Of a DNA stretch of 64,000 nucleotides, positions 18,659 through 26,106 are shown piece after piece. Numbering within the stretch: position 1 is the first letter of the stretch; each line of letters opens with the position of its first letter. Origin of the DNA: Enterococcus larvae. GTDB lineage: Bacteria; Bacillota; Bacilli; Lactobacillales; Enterococcaceae. Where the stretch lies: contig NZ_JAEDXU010000009.1 in NCBI RefSeq assembly GCF_017830045.1, positions 62,001-126,000 on the forward strand, in the 5' to 3' direction. The notes beneath the pieces are model-generated. The model was not told the origin of the DNA. It did no database searches and saw only the letters and a list, made by a program, of their open reading frames with translations. A program made the position numbers and the translations under genes.

Positions 18659-19312
18659 TTACTCACTATTACTATTATCTCTTTTCAAACTGTTTTTAGC
18701 AATCGAAATCTCTACATCCAAGTCTTCTAAATCGTCTGCAACAAACTGCTCGTAATCCTTTTTGATCAATTTAGATACCTGATCGATGATTTGAGCGCTT
18801 TCTTCCAGCTTTTCATAGGCTTGCTTGCTTTTGATTTCATGACTGTCGATCTCTAAATATTTTTGTGTTAAATCTACTAAGTTCGGCAAATGTGTGTAGA
18901 GAAAATGATTTGCTGAGTGTAATTTAGTAGGATTTTTAACGAGTTCTTTAAACATGGCTTTAGAGACACGAACTGTGTCGTTGCGCAAGTCGATTGCCTT
19001 CAATTTCGTTGACTGGTTCACATTATCCTGAAGTTGAACGACCAGTTTTTTTGTCGTGTTCATTGTGTCACGGAAAAAGCTGATCTCAGTGCTGCTCATA
19101 CCAAGCTGTTCATAATGTTCTTCTTTAGACTTAGTCAAATTCGGCAATATTTCTTCAGATGCCTTTGTTTTTCTTCGTCCGGTAAAAAGAGTAATCAAGA
19201 TCGCTATGATAAGAACGCCGACAATCAAATCAGAGTTGATAAACGTGTAACTGTCAATGATCGCTGCCAGTATGATGAAGGCAACTATCTGGATAATTTT
19301 TCTTGTTTTCAT
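18659..19312 (-). CDS. xpaC: XpaC-like membrane protein (5-bromo-4-chloroindolyl phosphate hydrolysis family)
   Basis: 217 aa. Two closely spaced N-terminal membrane helices (residues 7-24 and 28-44) are followed by a basic GRRK stop and a long helical cytoplasmic domain. Size, topology and adjacency to the TelA/YaaN gene identify it as XpaC. The family name comes from a phosphatase phenotype and does not establish an enzyme. GGAGGG lies 8 nt before the ATG. xpaC is transcribed first, then telA. Confidence 0.8.
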   Translation of the reverse strand: MKTRKIIQIVAFIILAAIIDSYTFINSDLIVGVLIIAILITLFTGRRKTKASEEILPNLTKSKEEHYEQLGMSSTEISFFRDTMNTTKKLVVQLQDNVNQSTKLKAIDLRNDTVRVSKAMFKELVKNPTKLHSANHFLYTHLPNLVDLTQKYLEIDSHEIKSKQAYEKLEESAQIIDQVSKLIKKDYEQFVADDLEDLDVEISIAKNSLKRDNSNSE

Positions 19313-19630
19313 GTGAATACCCTCCGTTTTCTAATCAAAAGATTTCTCCCTTGCTACATAAACTATTCTAACACAATCCCAATTAGAAAAAATATCCGTC
19401 CTAGGGTTGATTTTGATATTTACAAAAAACGTAAGAAACGTAGAAAAAAGTTTATTTTTACCGAGAATATGGTATTTTTAAACAAGAAAAAAGGAAAACG
19501 AGTGCTTAAGAATCAGCTCCTTTGACTATAAAAAATTGGGATTTTTTTAATGATTAGGAGAGAAATTCAGTCTGGAAATGCCAAAATCTAAAAAGTAAGG
19601 TATGATATTACTGGAAAGCATGGTGAGTAT
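19313..19630. other. Divergent intergenic region xpaC / nudF
   Basis: 318 nt holding the start regions of the minus-strand xpaC-telA unit and the plus-strand nudF unit. It is AT-rich. On the plus strand TATGAT (19601-19606) could be the nudF -10 but lacks a good -35. On the minus strand TAGAAT preceded by TGT (near 19367-19372) could serve xpaC. I see no gene. Confidence 0.4.
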
Positions 19631-20209
19631 ATGTTGAATTATGAAGATTTTGAAGAAAAAACTCTTTCAAGGAAGGAAATATTTCAAGGAAAGATCATAG
19701 ATGTTGCAGTGGATGATGTTCGTTTACCGGACGGATCGACAGCCAAGCGTGAGTTGGTGTTTCATCCAGGAGCTGTAGCAATCATTACGATCACTGATCA
19801 GGATAAAATGATCATGGTCAAGCAATTCCGTAAGCCGTTGGAAAAAGTGATCTTGGAAATTCCGGCAGGAAAAATCGATCCGGGAGAACAAGATGTGCCG
19901 ATCGAAACAGCACGACGCGAGTTGGAGGAAGAGACTGGTTATCAGGCAGAAACCTTTGAGCATGTGACAAGTATGTATGTTTCGCCGGGCTTTGCGAATG
20001 AGCTGTTACATATTTTTTATGCAGAAACGCTGACGAAAATAGAAAATCCGCTTCCTCAGGATGAGGATGAAGTACTTGAATTATATGAATTGACACTGGA
20101 AGAAGCAAAACAGGAGATAAAAAATGGTCTTATCTGTGATGCTAAGACGCTGTTTGCGGTTCAGTATTGGGAGCTTATGATGCTCAATAAGAAATCGAAG
20201 GAGGTATAA
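19631..20209 (+). CDS. nudF: ADP-ribose pyrophosphatase (Nudix)
   Basis: 192 aa. It hydrolyses ADP-ribose to AMP and ribose-5-phosphate, removing a reactive sugar nucleotide. The Nudix box starts AGKIDPGE and ends RRELEEETGYQ, with two more residues between the halves than the strict GX5EX7REUXEEXGU pattern. A proline follows at the spacing usual for this subfamily (SMYVSPGFANE). The ribosome site GGTGAG is close to the ATG. It leads a run with a small membrane protein (2-nt gap) and mtnN (15-nt gap), likely one operon. Confidence 0.9.
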   Translation: MLNYEDFEEKTLSRKEIFQGKIIDVAVDDVRLPDGSTAKRELVFHPGAVAIITITDQDKMIMVKQFRKPLEKVILEIPAGKIDPGEQDVPIETARRELEEETGYQAETFEHVTSMYVSPGFANELLHIFYAETLTKIENPLPQDEDEVLELYELTLEEAKQEIKNGLICDAKTLFAVQYWELMMLNKKSKEV

Positions 20210-20211
20210 AG

Positions 20212-20493
20212 ATGGGCAAAGGTCCGTTAGTCACTCGGACAGAATTGCGTAAGCGTAAGGAAGCTGCTGAGCAGGAACAAGAGCAGCAGGAGATTGCGGC
20301 GCAGGAATACGAAGAGAAAGAAAGAGAAATTTCTGACTTCTATAGAAAGAAACGCGAAAGCGGACAGGAATCTTCTCGGACTCGTTCAGGGGAACAAAAT
20401 AAAATCAGAGAGCGAAGCAGCAAGCTGACAAAAGCGATCATTATCGTTGCAATTCTTTTAGTGATTGTTATGCTGATCGTGCTAAATATATAG
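20212..20493 (+). CDS. Small single-pass membrane protein of unknown function
   Basis: 93 aa. A highly charged N-terminal two-thirds, rich in Glu, Gln, Lys and Arg and probably coiled coil, precedes one C-terminal membrane helix (about 73-92, AIIIVAILLVIVMLIVLNI). It is therefore a tail-anchored protein facing the cytoplasm. GGAGGTATAAAG precedes the ATG, and it is tightly packed between nudF and mtnN. I recognise no family function. Confidence 0.75.
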   Translation: MGKGPLVTRTELRKRKEAAEQEQEQQEIAAQEYEEKEREISDFYRKKRESGQESSRTRSGEQNKIRERSSKLTKAIIIVAILLVIVMLIVLNI

Positions 20494-20508
20494 AAAAGAG
20501 GAACAAGA

Positions 20509-21201
20509 ATGAAAATCGGTATTATTGGTGCAATGGATCAAGAAATCGAAGTATTGAAGGAAGTAATGACAGAGAAAAAATCATGGGAACGAGCAGGAGC
20601 TGTGTTCATTTCAGGAGCTTTGGGCAACCATGAAGTGATTGTTGTCCGTTCTGGGATCGGCAAGGTGTTATCTGCGGTAACGACAGTACTGCTGATTCAC
20701 CAATATGGTGTGAATATGGTCATCAATACAGGATCGGCAGGCGGTATTGGTGCAGGTCTGGCAGTAGGAGATGTTGTGATTGCTGATAAATTAGCATATT
20801 TTGATGTTGATGTTACCGGTTTTGGCTATGAAAAAGGACAGCTTCCTGGTATGCCTCTGTATTATGAATGCAGTGCTTATCTGAAGGCGGAAATGAAAAA
20901 AGCCGTTGAAAAAATCGGCTTACCTGCTCATCATGGATTGATTGTTACAGGGGACTCATTTATAGATGGAAAAGAAAAGACAGCAAGTATTTTATCTGAC
21001 TTTCCGGAAGCCTTGGCCTGTGAGATGGAGGGCGCATCGATTGCTCAGGCAGCTGCACAGTTCAATATTCCATTTTTGGTTGTACGGGCAATCAGCGATA
21101 CAGCAGATCATGCAGCAACTCAGTCCTTTGATGACTTCATTGAAGAGGCTGGCAAGAAATCAGCAGAGATGGTTATTCAGTTCGTTAAGCATTTAGTGTA
21201 A
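20509..21201 (+). CDS. mtnN: 5'-methylthioadenosine/S-adenosylhomocysteine nucleosidase
   Basis: 230 aa, the normal Pfs/MtnN length. It removes adenine from methylthioadenosine and S-adenosylhomocysteine; the latter leads to S-ribosylhomocysteine for LuxS and autoinducer-2. Family marks: N-terminal GIIGAMDQEIEVL, the glycine-rich NTGSAGGIGAGL, the substrate-binding EMEGASIAQ, and RAISDTAD with the catalytic aspartate. Ribosome site AGAGGA. Last of the nudF group. Confidence 0.95.
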   Translation: MKIGIIGAMDQEIEVLKEVMTEKKSWERAGAVFISGALGNHEVIVVRSGIGKVLSAVTTVLLIHQYGVNMVINTGSAGGIGAGLAVGDVVIADKLAYFDVDVTGFGYEKGQLPGMPLYYECSAYLKAEMKKAVEKIGLPAHHGLIVTGDSFIDGKEKTASILSDFPEALACEMEGASIAQAAAQFNIPFLVVRAISDTADHAATQSFDDFIEEAGKKSAEMVIQFVKHLV

Positions 21202-21301
21202 TGCCAAAGAGGAGCCGTTGCTGGTTCAAAGTTGAGCAAACAAGACGGTTGGCATTATGATGATTCCAGCCGTTTTTTATTCACTTAAAGGAGGCGTTTG
21301 T

Positions 21302-21850
21302 ATGAAAGCATTGATTTCTATTGATTACACGAACGATTTTGTTGCAGCAGATGGGGCATTGACAACGGGAGAACCGGGACAGGAAATTGAAGCTGCACTA
21401 GTTCAACTGACAAAAGAGTTTACAGACAGAAATGATTTTGTTGTTTATGCGATCGATCGGCATGAGGAAAACGATTCCTATCATCCTGAAAGTCAGCTGT
21501 TTCCACCCCATAATATTGCTGGAACTGAGGGAAGAGCACTTTACAGTTCATTAGCTGAACTTTATCAGGAAAGCAAAGAGCAGGAAAATGTTTACTGGAT
21601 CGATAAAAGACATTATTCAGCATTTAGCGGAACAGATTTGGATATTCGCCTAAGAGAACGAGGAATCACAGAAGTTCATTTGACTGGCGTCTGCACAGAT
21701 ATCTGTGTGCTGCATACCGCAGTAGATGCGTACAATTTAGGTTATAAAATCGTTGTTCATCAATCAGCAGTTGCCAGCTTTGACCCAATCGGTCATGAAT
21801 GGGCACTTCGCCACTTTGCCAATACATTAGGTGCGGCTGTGGTTGATTGA
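21302..21850 (+). CDS. pncA: Nicotinamidase-type cysteine hydrolase
   Basis: 182 aa from the ATG at 21302, with AAAGGAGG 7 nt upstream; the frame is open to 21257 but without family similarity. The catalytic triad of isochorismatase-like amidases is visible: Asp8 in SIDYTNDF, Lys102 in DKRHYSAF and Cys135 in TGVCTDICVLHTA. Metal-site residues D and H are in AIDRHEENDSYHPES. It would deamidate nicotinamide to nicotinate in the NAD salvage path. Other small amidase substrates cannot be excluded. It ends at a bidirectional terminator. Confidence 0.85.
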   Translation: MKALISIDYTNDFVAADGALTTGEPGQEIEAALVQLTKEFTDRNDFVVYAIDRHEENDSYHPESQLFPPHNIAGTEGRALYSSLAELYQESKEQENVYWIDKRHYSAFSGTDLDIRLRERGITEVHLTGVCTDICVLHTAVDAYNLGYKIVVHQSAVASFDPIGHEWALRHFANTLGAAVVD

Positions 21851-21887
21851 AGATCTGAAATTATTGGTTATAGTTTGTGAAAATAAA

Positions 21888-21936
21888 AAAAGGCTATTCA
21901 ACTGTGAAATCAATACTCAACAGTTGGATAGCTTTT
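21888..21936. terminator. Bidirectional terminator overlapping the 3' end of the minus-strand gene
   Basis: A 17-18-bp stem (21888-21905 with 21919/21920-21936, two G-U pairs), with A run before and T run after. Its 3' arm covers the last codons and stop of the GIY-YIG/GNAT gene (stop at 21917-21919 on the minus strand). Confidence 0.85.
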
Positions 21937-22663
21937 GATGTTTTTCCATACGAATATAGCCATGTTCATCCTCTGGATTGTCTGGCTTTTTGACTTTAAA
22001 ACCAAAGTGTTCATAGAATTCTTTTGCTGTTCTGGATGCAGGAACTTCAATCCGTTGTGCCCTTGTATAAAAAGAGTCCTTCTCCAATTGTTCCATAAGC
22101 TGGTGTCCAACGGCTTTTTTTTGGTATTCCGGAAGAACAAAGAAACTTAAGATGATGCTTTCTTCGGCAGAATCAAAATAAGGGCAGATTGCTGCTGTTC
22201 CAACAATCGTGTCACCTAGTTCGGCAATATAGACATGGGCGCTCTTAGCTTGGTCCATCAGCTTTGCTGGCGTATACTGTTCGGCTAAATCAATCATTTG
22301 ATCCATTGGGTAATCTTGACTATTTACCTCTAAGAAGTTCCGCTTCAGTAAATGTGCCAACTCTACACTATCAGAGTCCTCAAAGGCTCGTATCCCACAA
22401 GCGATTTTCGCTGTACGAAGATAGCGCTCCTTTTGTTTTCTCGGCAGCTTTTTAAAATGATATTCTGCTTTTGTAGCTTCGGGTCTTGTCGCAAACACCT
22501 CTGAATGAATCATTTGAACAGGGCGACGAGAGGCTGGACGAGTATATTTTGCTCCGGTACCTGAATTATGTTCCTTGACTCTCCGCTTGGGTTCAGTCGT
22601 ATAACCTCCATAAAAGCTGCCGTCTTTACAGCTTAGAACATAAAAATAATGTTTACTTTCCAT
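21917..22663 (-). CDS. GIY-YIG endonuclease domain fused to a GNAT acetyltransferase
   Basis: 248 aa from the ATG at 22661-22663; longer upstream reading overlaps trmN6. Residues 1-85 are a UPF0213/YazA-type GIY-YIG domain: FYVLSCKDGSFYGGYT, then RRVKEHNSGTGAKYT and a final helix with KAEYHFKKLPRKQKE. Residues about 98-245 are a GNAT domain with YFDSAEESIILSFFVLPEYQ, the acetyl-CoA loop QKKAVGHQLMEQ and EFYEHFGFKV. Stand-alone GIY-YIG genes normally sit beside trmN6, as here. The fusion is continuous with no stop or frameshift. Activities of both halves are inferred from family only. The start overlaps the trmN6 stop by 11 nt. Confidence 0.85.
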   Translation of the reverse strand: MESKHYFYVLSCKDGSFYGGYTTEPKRRVKEHNSGTGAKYTRPASRRPVQMIHSEVFATRPEATKAEYHFKKLPRKQKERYLRTAKIACGIRAFEDSDSVELAHLLKRNFLEVNSQDYPMDQMIDLAEQYTPAKLMDQAKSAHVYIAELGDTIVGTAAICPYFDSAEESIILSFFVLPEYQKKAVGHQLMEQLEKDSFYTRAQRIEVPASRTAKEFYEHFGFKVKKPDNPEDEHGYIRMEKHQKLSNC

Positions 22664-23387
22664 ACAGCATGGCCGCCATTTCTGCTTGATATTCACCATA
22701 TTCATCTTGAATGAAGAAGGGAGGGAGTACGCGGAAACCGTCTTGTTTTCCACGTAAGATACCTTCCACCAATACAATGTTTGCTTCTCGGTCAGGCTTC
22801 GGATAGATGAATTGAACTCGCTTAGGGGCGATCCCTGCTTCTTGCATAGCGTTGATGATATCTAAGAAGCGATCTGGTCGATGAACGAGCGCCAGTCGTC
22901 CGTTTGTTTTTAGCAGCTTCGCTGAAACGTCTACGACTTCTTTCAGCGATGTATGGATTTCATGTCTGGCAATTGCAAGATATGGATTAGGATTCTTTTT
23001 GCTGCTGGGCTGTTCCTTGAAGTAGGGAGGGTTGCATAGGATAAGGTCGACAGAATCGGGTTTGATAACTGATGCGGCCTCTTTTAAATCCAGAGGGATC
23101 ATTTCCATCTGCTCTTCCAGTTTATTCAATTGGATACTTCTTATTCCCATATCAGCTAAGCGAGGCTGCAGTTCAATTTGCTTGATCTGCGCTTGTGTTT
23201 TTCTGCTGGCGAACAAGCCGACTGCACCATTACCGGCACAGAGATCGACAATCAAGCCTCTTTTAGGAAGGTTAGGAAAATTGGCAAGCAGTACAGCATC
23301 CATTGAAAATGAAAAAACTTCTTTGCTTTGGATGATTTGGATATCATCAGCATATAATTGGTCGATGCGTTCGTCATTTTGCAGCAT
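22653..23387 (-). CDS. trmN6: tRNA1(Val) A37 N6-methyltransferase (TrmN6/YabB family)
   Basis: 244 aa, class I SAM-dependent methyltransferase. The SAM loop is IVDLCAGNGAVGLFAS and the amino-methyltransferase motif is NPPYF (LILCNPPYFKEQ), as in enzymes methylating exocyclic adenine nitrogen. The family modifies A37 in tRNA-Val. Its N-terminus RIDQLYADDIQIIQSKEVF is characteristic. It is co-transcribed with the downstream GIY-YIG fusion gene, an arrangement also seen for yabB-yazA in B. subtilis. Confidence 0.9.
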   Translation of the reverse strand: MLQNDERIDQLYADDIQIIQSKEVFSFSMDAVLLANFPNLPKRGLIVDLCAGNGAVGLFASRKTQAQIKQIELQPRLADMGIRSIQLNKLEEQMEMIPLDLKEAASVIKPDSVDLILCNPPYFKEQPSSKKNPNPYLAIARHEIHTSLKEVVDVSAKLLKTNGRLALVHRPDRFLDIINAMQEAGIAPKRVQFIYPKPDREANIVLVEGILRGKQDGFRVLPPFFIQDEYGEYQAEMAAMLYGK

Positions 23388-23530
23388 GCTGCTCCTCCTT
23401 TTTATGAAACCAGTCGATGAGTTGCATCATCGGTAAGGTTGAAATCCTTTTGATCAAAGTATCTTCATGATACAAGTTGTTTTCCAGCAGTGCAAGCTAG
23501 AATTTGTTTTATGAAAACAAACAAAGAATA

Positions 23531-23559
23531 TTTTCACAAAAATATATCTATGGTATTAT
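23531..23559 (+). promoter_or_regulatory. Promoter of plsC
   Basis: -35-like TTTTCA (23531-23536), a 17-nt spacer and -10 TATTAT (23554-23559) with the extended TGG just before it. The transcript would begin near 23566, leaving a leader of about 150 nt. Confidence 0.5.
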
Positions 23560-23585
23560 GATAAAAGATCAAAAAAATAGAAAAT

Positions 23586-23605
23586 ATTTCTGATTAATCA
23601 GAAAT
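23586..23605. repeat. 20-bp perfect palindrome in the plsC leader
   Basis: Half site ATTTCTGATT, perfect over 20 bp, about 20-40 nt after the predicted plsC start of transcription. It looks like a repressor operator. It resembles but does not equal the TTTGATTATCAAA type site of the fatty-acid regulator FabT. Confidence 0.55.
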
Positions 23606-23715
23606 GACTATATAAACCCGTTAAAGATCCAATGTACATAATCATTAAAACAAACAAGGTTGTTTTTTTAATGGGAGTTATATATTCGTAAACATGAGAA
23701 GAGGGAGAAAACACG

Positions 23716-24333
23716 ATGTTTTTTACATTTATGCGGGGAGTCGTCCGCGTGGTGCTGTTTATTCTTAATGGACGGATGCGCCTTGTGGGCAAAGATCGAT
23801 TGCCAACAGATAAGAACTATGTACTAGTTGCACCACATAGAACCTGGTGGGAGCCGCTGCACCTAGCAGTAGCAGCTTCTCCCAAAAAATTCAGCTTTAT
23901 GGCGAAAAAGGAACTATTCAAAAATCCGATCCTTAGTTTTATTTTAAAGCATGCGAATGCCTTTCCAGTCGATCGTGAGAAGCCCGGGCCTAGCGCAATC
24001 AAGACACCAGTCAAAACATTGAAGGATACGAACCTGAGTCTAGTTATGTTCCCAAGCGGTACAAGACACTCCTCAGATTTAAAGGGTGGTGTGGCTGTCA
24101 TTGCTAAGCTGGCTAAGGTGCCAATCGTTCCATCTGTTTATCAAGGACCATTAACCTTCAAAGATTTATTAAAGCGTAAAAAAGTAACGATAGCCTTTGG
24201 TGACCCAATCGATATCAGTGACATCAAGAAAATGGACAAAGAAGGCATTGCTGAGGTTGAACGCAGAATGAATGAAGCCTTTGATGCATTGGACATAGAA
24301 GTTGATCCAAGTTTTAAATATGAGGCGAAATAA
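23716..24333 (+). CDS. plsC: 1-acyl-sn-glycerol-3-phosphate acyltransferase
   Basis: 205 aa, short membrane-associated PlsC. It adds the second acyl chain to lysophosphatidate to form phosphatidate. The catalytic block reads PHRTWWEP: the histidine is present but the usual aspartate of HX4D is glutamate. The acceptor motif is FPSGTR, a serine-containing form of FPEGTR. VPIVPSVYQG is the fourth block. An amphipathic N-terminus (FFTFMRGVVRVVLFIL) anchors it. GAGGGAG precedes the ATG. Confidence 0.88.
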   Translation: MFFTFMRGVVRVVLFILNGRMRLVGKDRLPTDKNYVLVAPHRTWWEPLHLAVAASPKKFSFMAKKELFKNPILSFILKHANAFPVDREKPGPSAIKTPVKTLKDTNLSLVMFPSGTRHSSDLKGGVAVIAKLAKVPIVPSVYQGPLTFKDLLKRKKVTIAFGDPIDISDIKKMDKEGIAEVERRMNEAFDALDIEVDPSFKYEAK

Positions 24334-24375
24334 CTGGCAACAGCTTGGTAGACGACCATTAAGTGAGGCGAAAAA

Positions 24376-24588
24376 ATGACAGAATCAGAGTTTAGACGGC
24401 TAAAGATCGATACAGTTGTGAAAAATCGTGAAGAAGAATACTGGGTTGTGTATGACCTGGATCAATTTGGCGGTGGCTCGAATGTCTGTGGTTTGCGTCT
24501 TCTTGATTCTGATGTGCCAAAATATGCCAGATTGAGTGTGAACAACTACCAGTTCTGGCAAGTTGCAGGTAAATTGAAACAAGTATAG
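24376..24588 (+). CDS. Small conserved-looking protein of unknown function
   Basis: 70 aa, soluble and acidic, with a compact beta-rich look (EEEYWVVYDLDQFGGGSNVCG and VNNYQFWQVAGKLKQV halves). GTGAGGCG precedes the ATG. It follows plsC by 42 nt and is followed by a terminator, so the two are probably co-transcribed. I recognise no family. Confidence 0.6.
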   Translation: MTESEFRRLKIDTVVKNREEEYWVVYDLDQFGGGSNVCGLRLLDSDVPKYARLSVNNYQFWQVAGKLKQV

Positions 24589-24641
24589 AGGAAATAATGG
24601 AGGCTGCTGATGGAAGAGCAATCAGCTGCCGATAATCATAG

Positions 24642-24683
24642 GAATACAGCAGTCCTTTTATAGGGTTGCTGTATTCTTTTTTT
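24642..24683 (+). terminator. Intrinsic terminator after plsC unit
   Basis: A 14-bp stem (24642-24655 with 24663-24676, two G-U pairs), 7-nt loop and a long T tract. Confidence 0.88.
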
Positions 24684-24730
24684 GAAAAGTGCATTCTGTG
24701 ACATTGTCTTTCTCTATTTCCGGATAAATT

Positions 24731-24739
24731 TGCTATAAT
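24731..24739 (+). promoter_or_regulatory. Extended -10 promoter of the sbcD operon
   Basis: TGCTATAAT, a perfect extended -10 (TATAAT at 24734-24739). No matching -35 lies at 16-18 nt. It implies a leader of about 220 nt before sbcD; the leader has short weak hairpins and no gene that I can support. Confidence 0.5.
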
Positions 24740-24965
24740 AGAAAGAAGGTCTTTTTTTATATATGAATTCTATTGAATAAATGTCGGCTGATTTTATTTC
24801 TTTTGCTAGACATTTTGAGGCAAAGAAGACAATTTGTCTGGTACTTCTTGGACATGAGTCTATAAAAATCACAGCTAAAAAATCAACTGTATAAGAGAAG
24901 AAATTTATTTCTCAGAAAAATCAAACAAGATTTCTAATGAGTCGGTAAAAACAAGGAGTGAGACG

Positions 24966-26105
24966 ATGCGTTTTTTACATACAGCAGACTGGCATATCGG
25001 GAAAAAACTTCATGGATATAACTTATTGGAGGATCAATTGCATGCCTTCAACCAGATTATTCAGCTTGCCAAGAAAGAAGCGGTTGACGGTATCATCATT
25101 GCAGGTGATCTTTATGACCGTTCGGTTCCCTCTGTTGATGCAGTTGAGGTGTTCAATCAAATGATCATTGAATTGAATCTTGAAGAAAAACTGCCTGTTT
25201 TTGCGATTTCAGGGAACCATGACAGCAGTATTCGTCTGGAAACAGGGGGACCATGGTTCAAACAATCTGATTTCTATTTACATACTCGGTTGGAGCAAGC
25301 TTTCCAGCCTATTGAAGTTGGTGATACACAGCTTTTTCTATTGCCGTACTTTGAACCTATTGCAGCTCGCCTGTATTTTGAAAATGATGAAATTCGCACA
25401 ATTGAAAAAGCGATGGAGTTTGTAACAGCAGAAATCAAAAAGAATTTTAAATCTGGAATGGCTCATGTTCTAGTCAGCCATTTTTTTGCGGCAGGCAGTG
25501 CTAAATCAGATTCAGAAACCAAGTTGACTGTGGGCGGTTTGGATACAGTTCCGTTAGATTTATTGAGAGATTTTGATTATGTAGCCTTGGGTCATTTACA
25601 TAATAAGGACGCGCTGATTTCAGATCAGATTCGTTATAGCGGGTCACCATTAAAATTTTCTCTTTCCGAGAGAAAGCAGGAAAAAGGCGTGTGGATCGTA
25701 GATATCAGTGAGCAATCCTGTCAACTGGAATTTCACAGGATACAGCCCTTGAGAGAAATCAAGGAATTACAAGGAACTTTTCAGGAGCTGGCTAAACAGG
25801 AGTTCTACGAATCGATTGATCGAAAGGATTTTATGTTTATTCAATTGACGGATCGGTCGGTCATCCCAAACATGATGTATCAGCTGCGGAAGGTTTATCC
25901 AAATATTCTAGGTGTTGAACGAGTATATGGACGTGAGAATGATCAAAAGGGCCTGACGAAGGATGTCAATATGAAGCAGCTTTCGCCGTTAGAATTAAGC
26001 AGACAATTCTTTGAAGAAATGACAGAAGAAGAGCTTACCAGTCAACAGGAGCAGTGGCTGAATGAGTCTTTGGATAGTGTTCAGCAAAAAGAAAGAGGGA
26101 AATAA
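24966..26105 (+). CDS. sbcD: Exonuclease SbcD, nuclease subunit
   Basis: 379 aa. All metallophosphoesterase motifs of Mre11/SbcD are present: DWHIGKKLHG (residues 8-17), GDLYDR, GNHDSS, LVSHFF and GHLHNKD. It is the manganese nuclease that with the SbcC ATPase cuts hairpins and protein-blocked DNA ends. AAGGAG precedes the ATG. The stop lies directly before the sbcC start. Confidence 0.96.
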   Translation: MRFLHTADWHIGKKLHGYNLLEDQLHAFNQIIQLAKKEAVDGIIIAGDLYDRSVPSVDAVEVFNQMIIELNLEEKLPVFAISGNHDSSIRLETGGPWFKQSDFYLHTRLEQAFQPIEVGDTQLFLLPYFEPIAARLYFENDEIRTIEKAMEFVTAEIKKNFKSGMAHVLVSHFFAAGSAKSDSETKLTVGGLDTVPLDLLRDFDYVALGHLHNKDALISDQIRYSGSPLKFSLSERKQEKGVWIVDISEQSCQLEFHRIQPLREIKELQGTFQELAKQEFYESIDRKDFMFIQLTDRSVIPNMMYQLRKVYPNILGVERVYGRENDQKGLTKDVNMKQLSPLELSRQFFEEMTEEELTSQQEQWLNESLDSVQQKERGK

Positions 26106-26106
26106 G

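Noticed and set aside
24740-24965. Riboswitch or small RNA in the sbcD leader
   Set aside because: Only short weak hairpins can be drawn and no conserved motif is recognised; the long leader alone is not enough.
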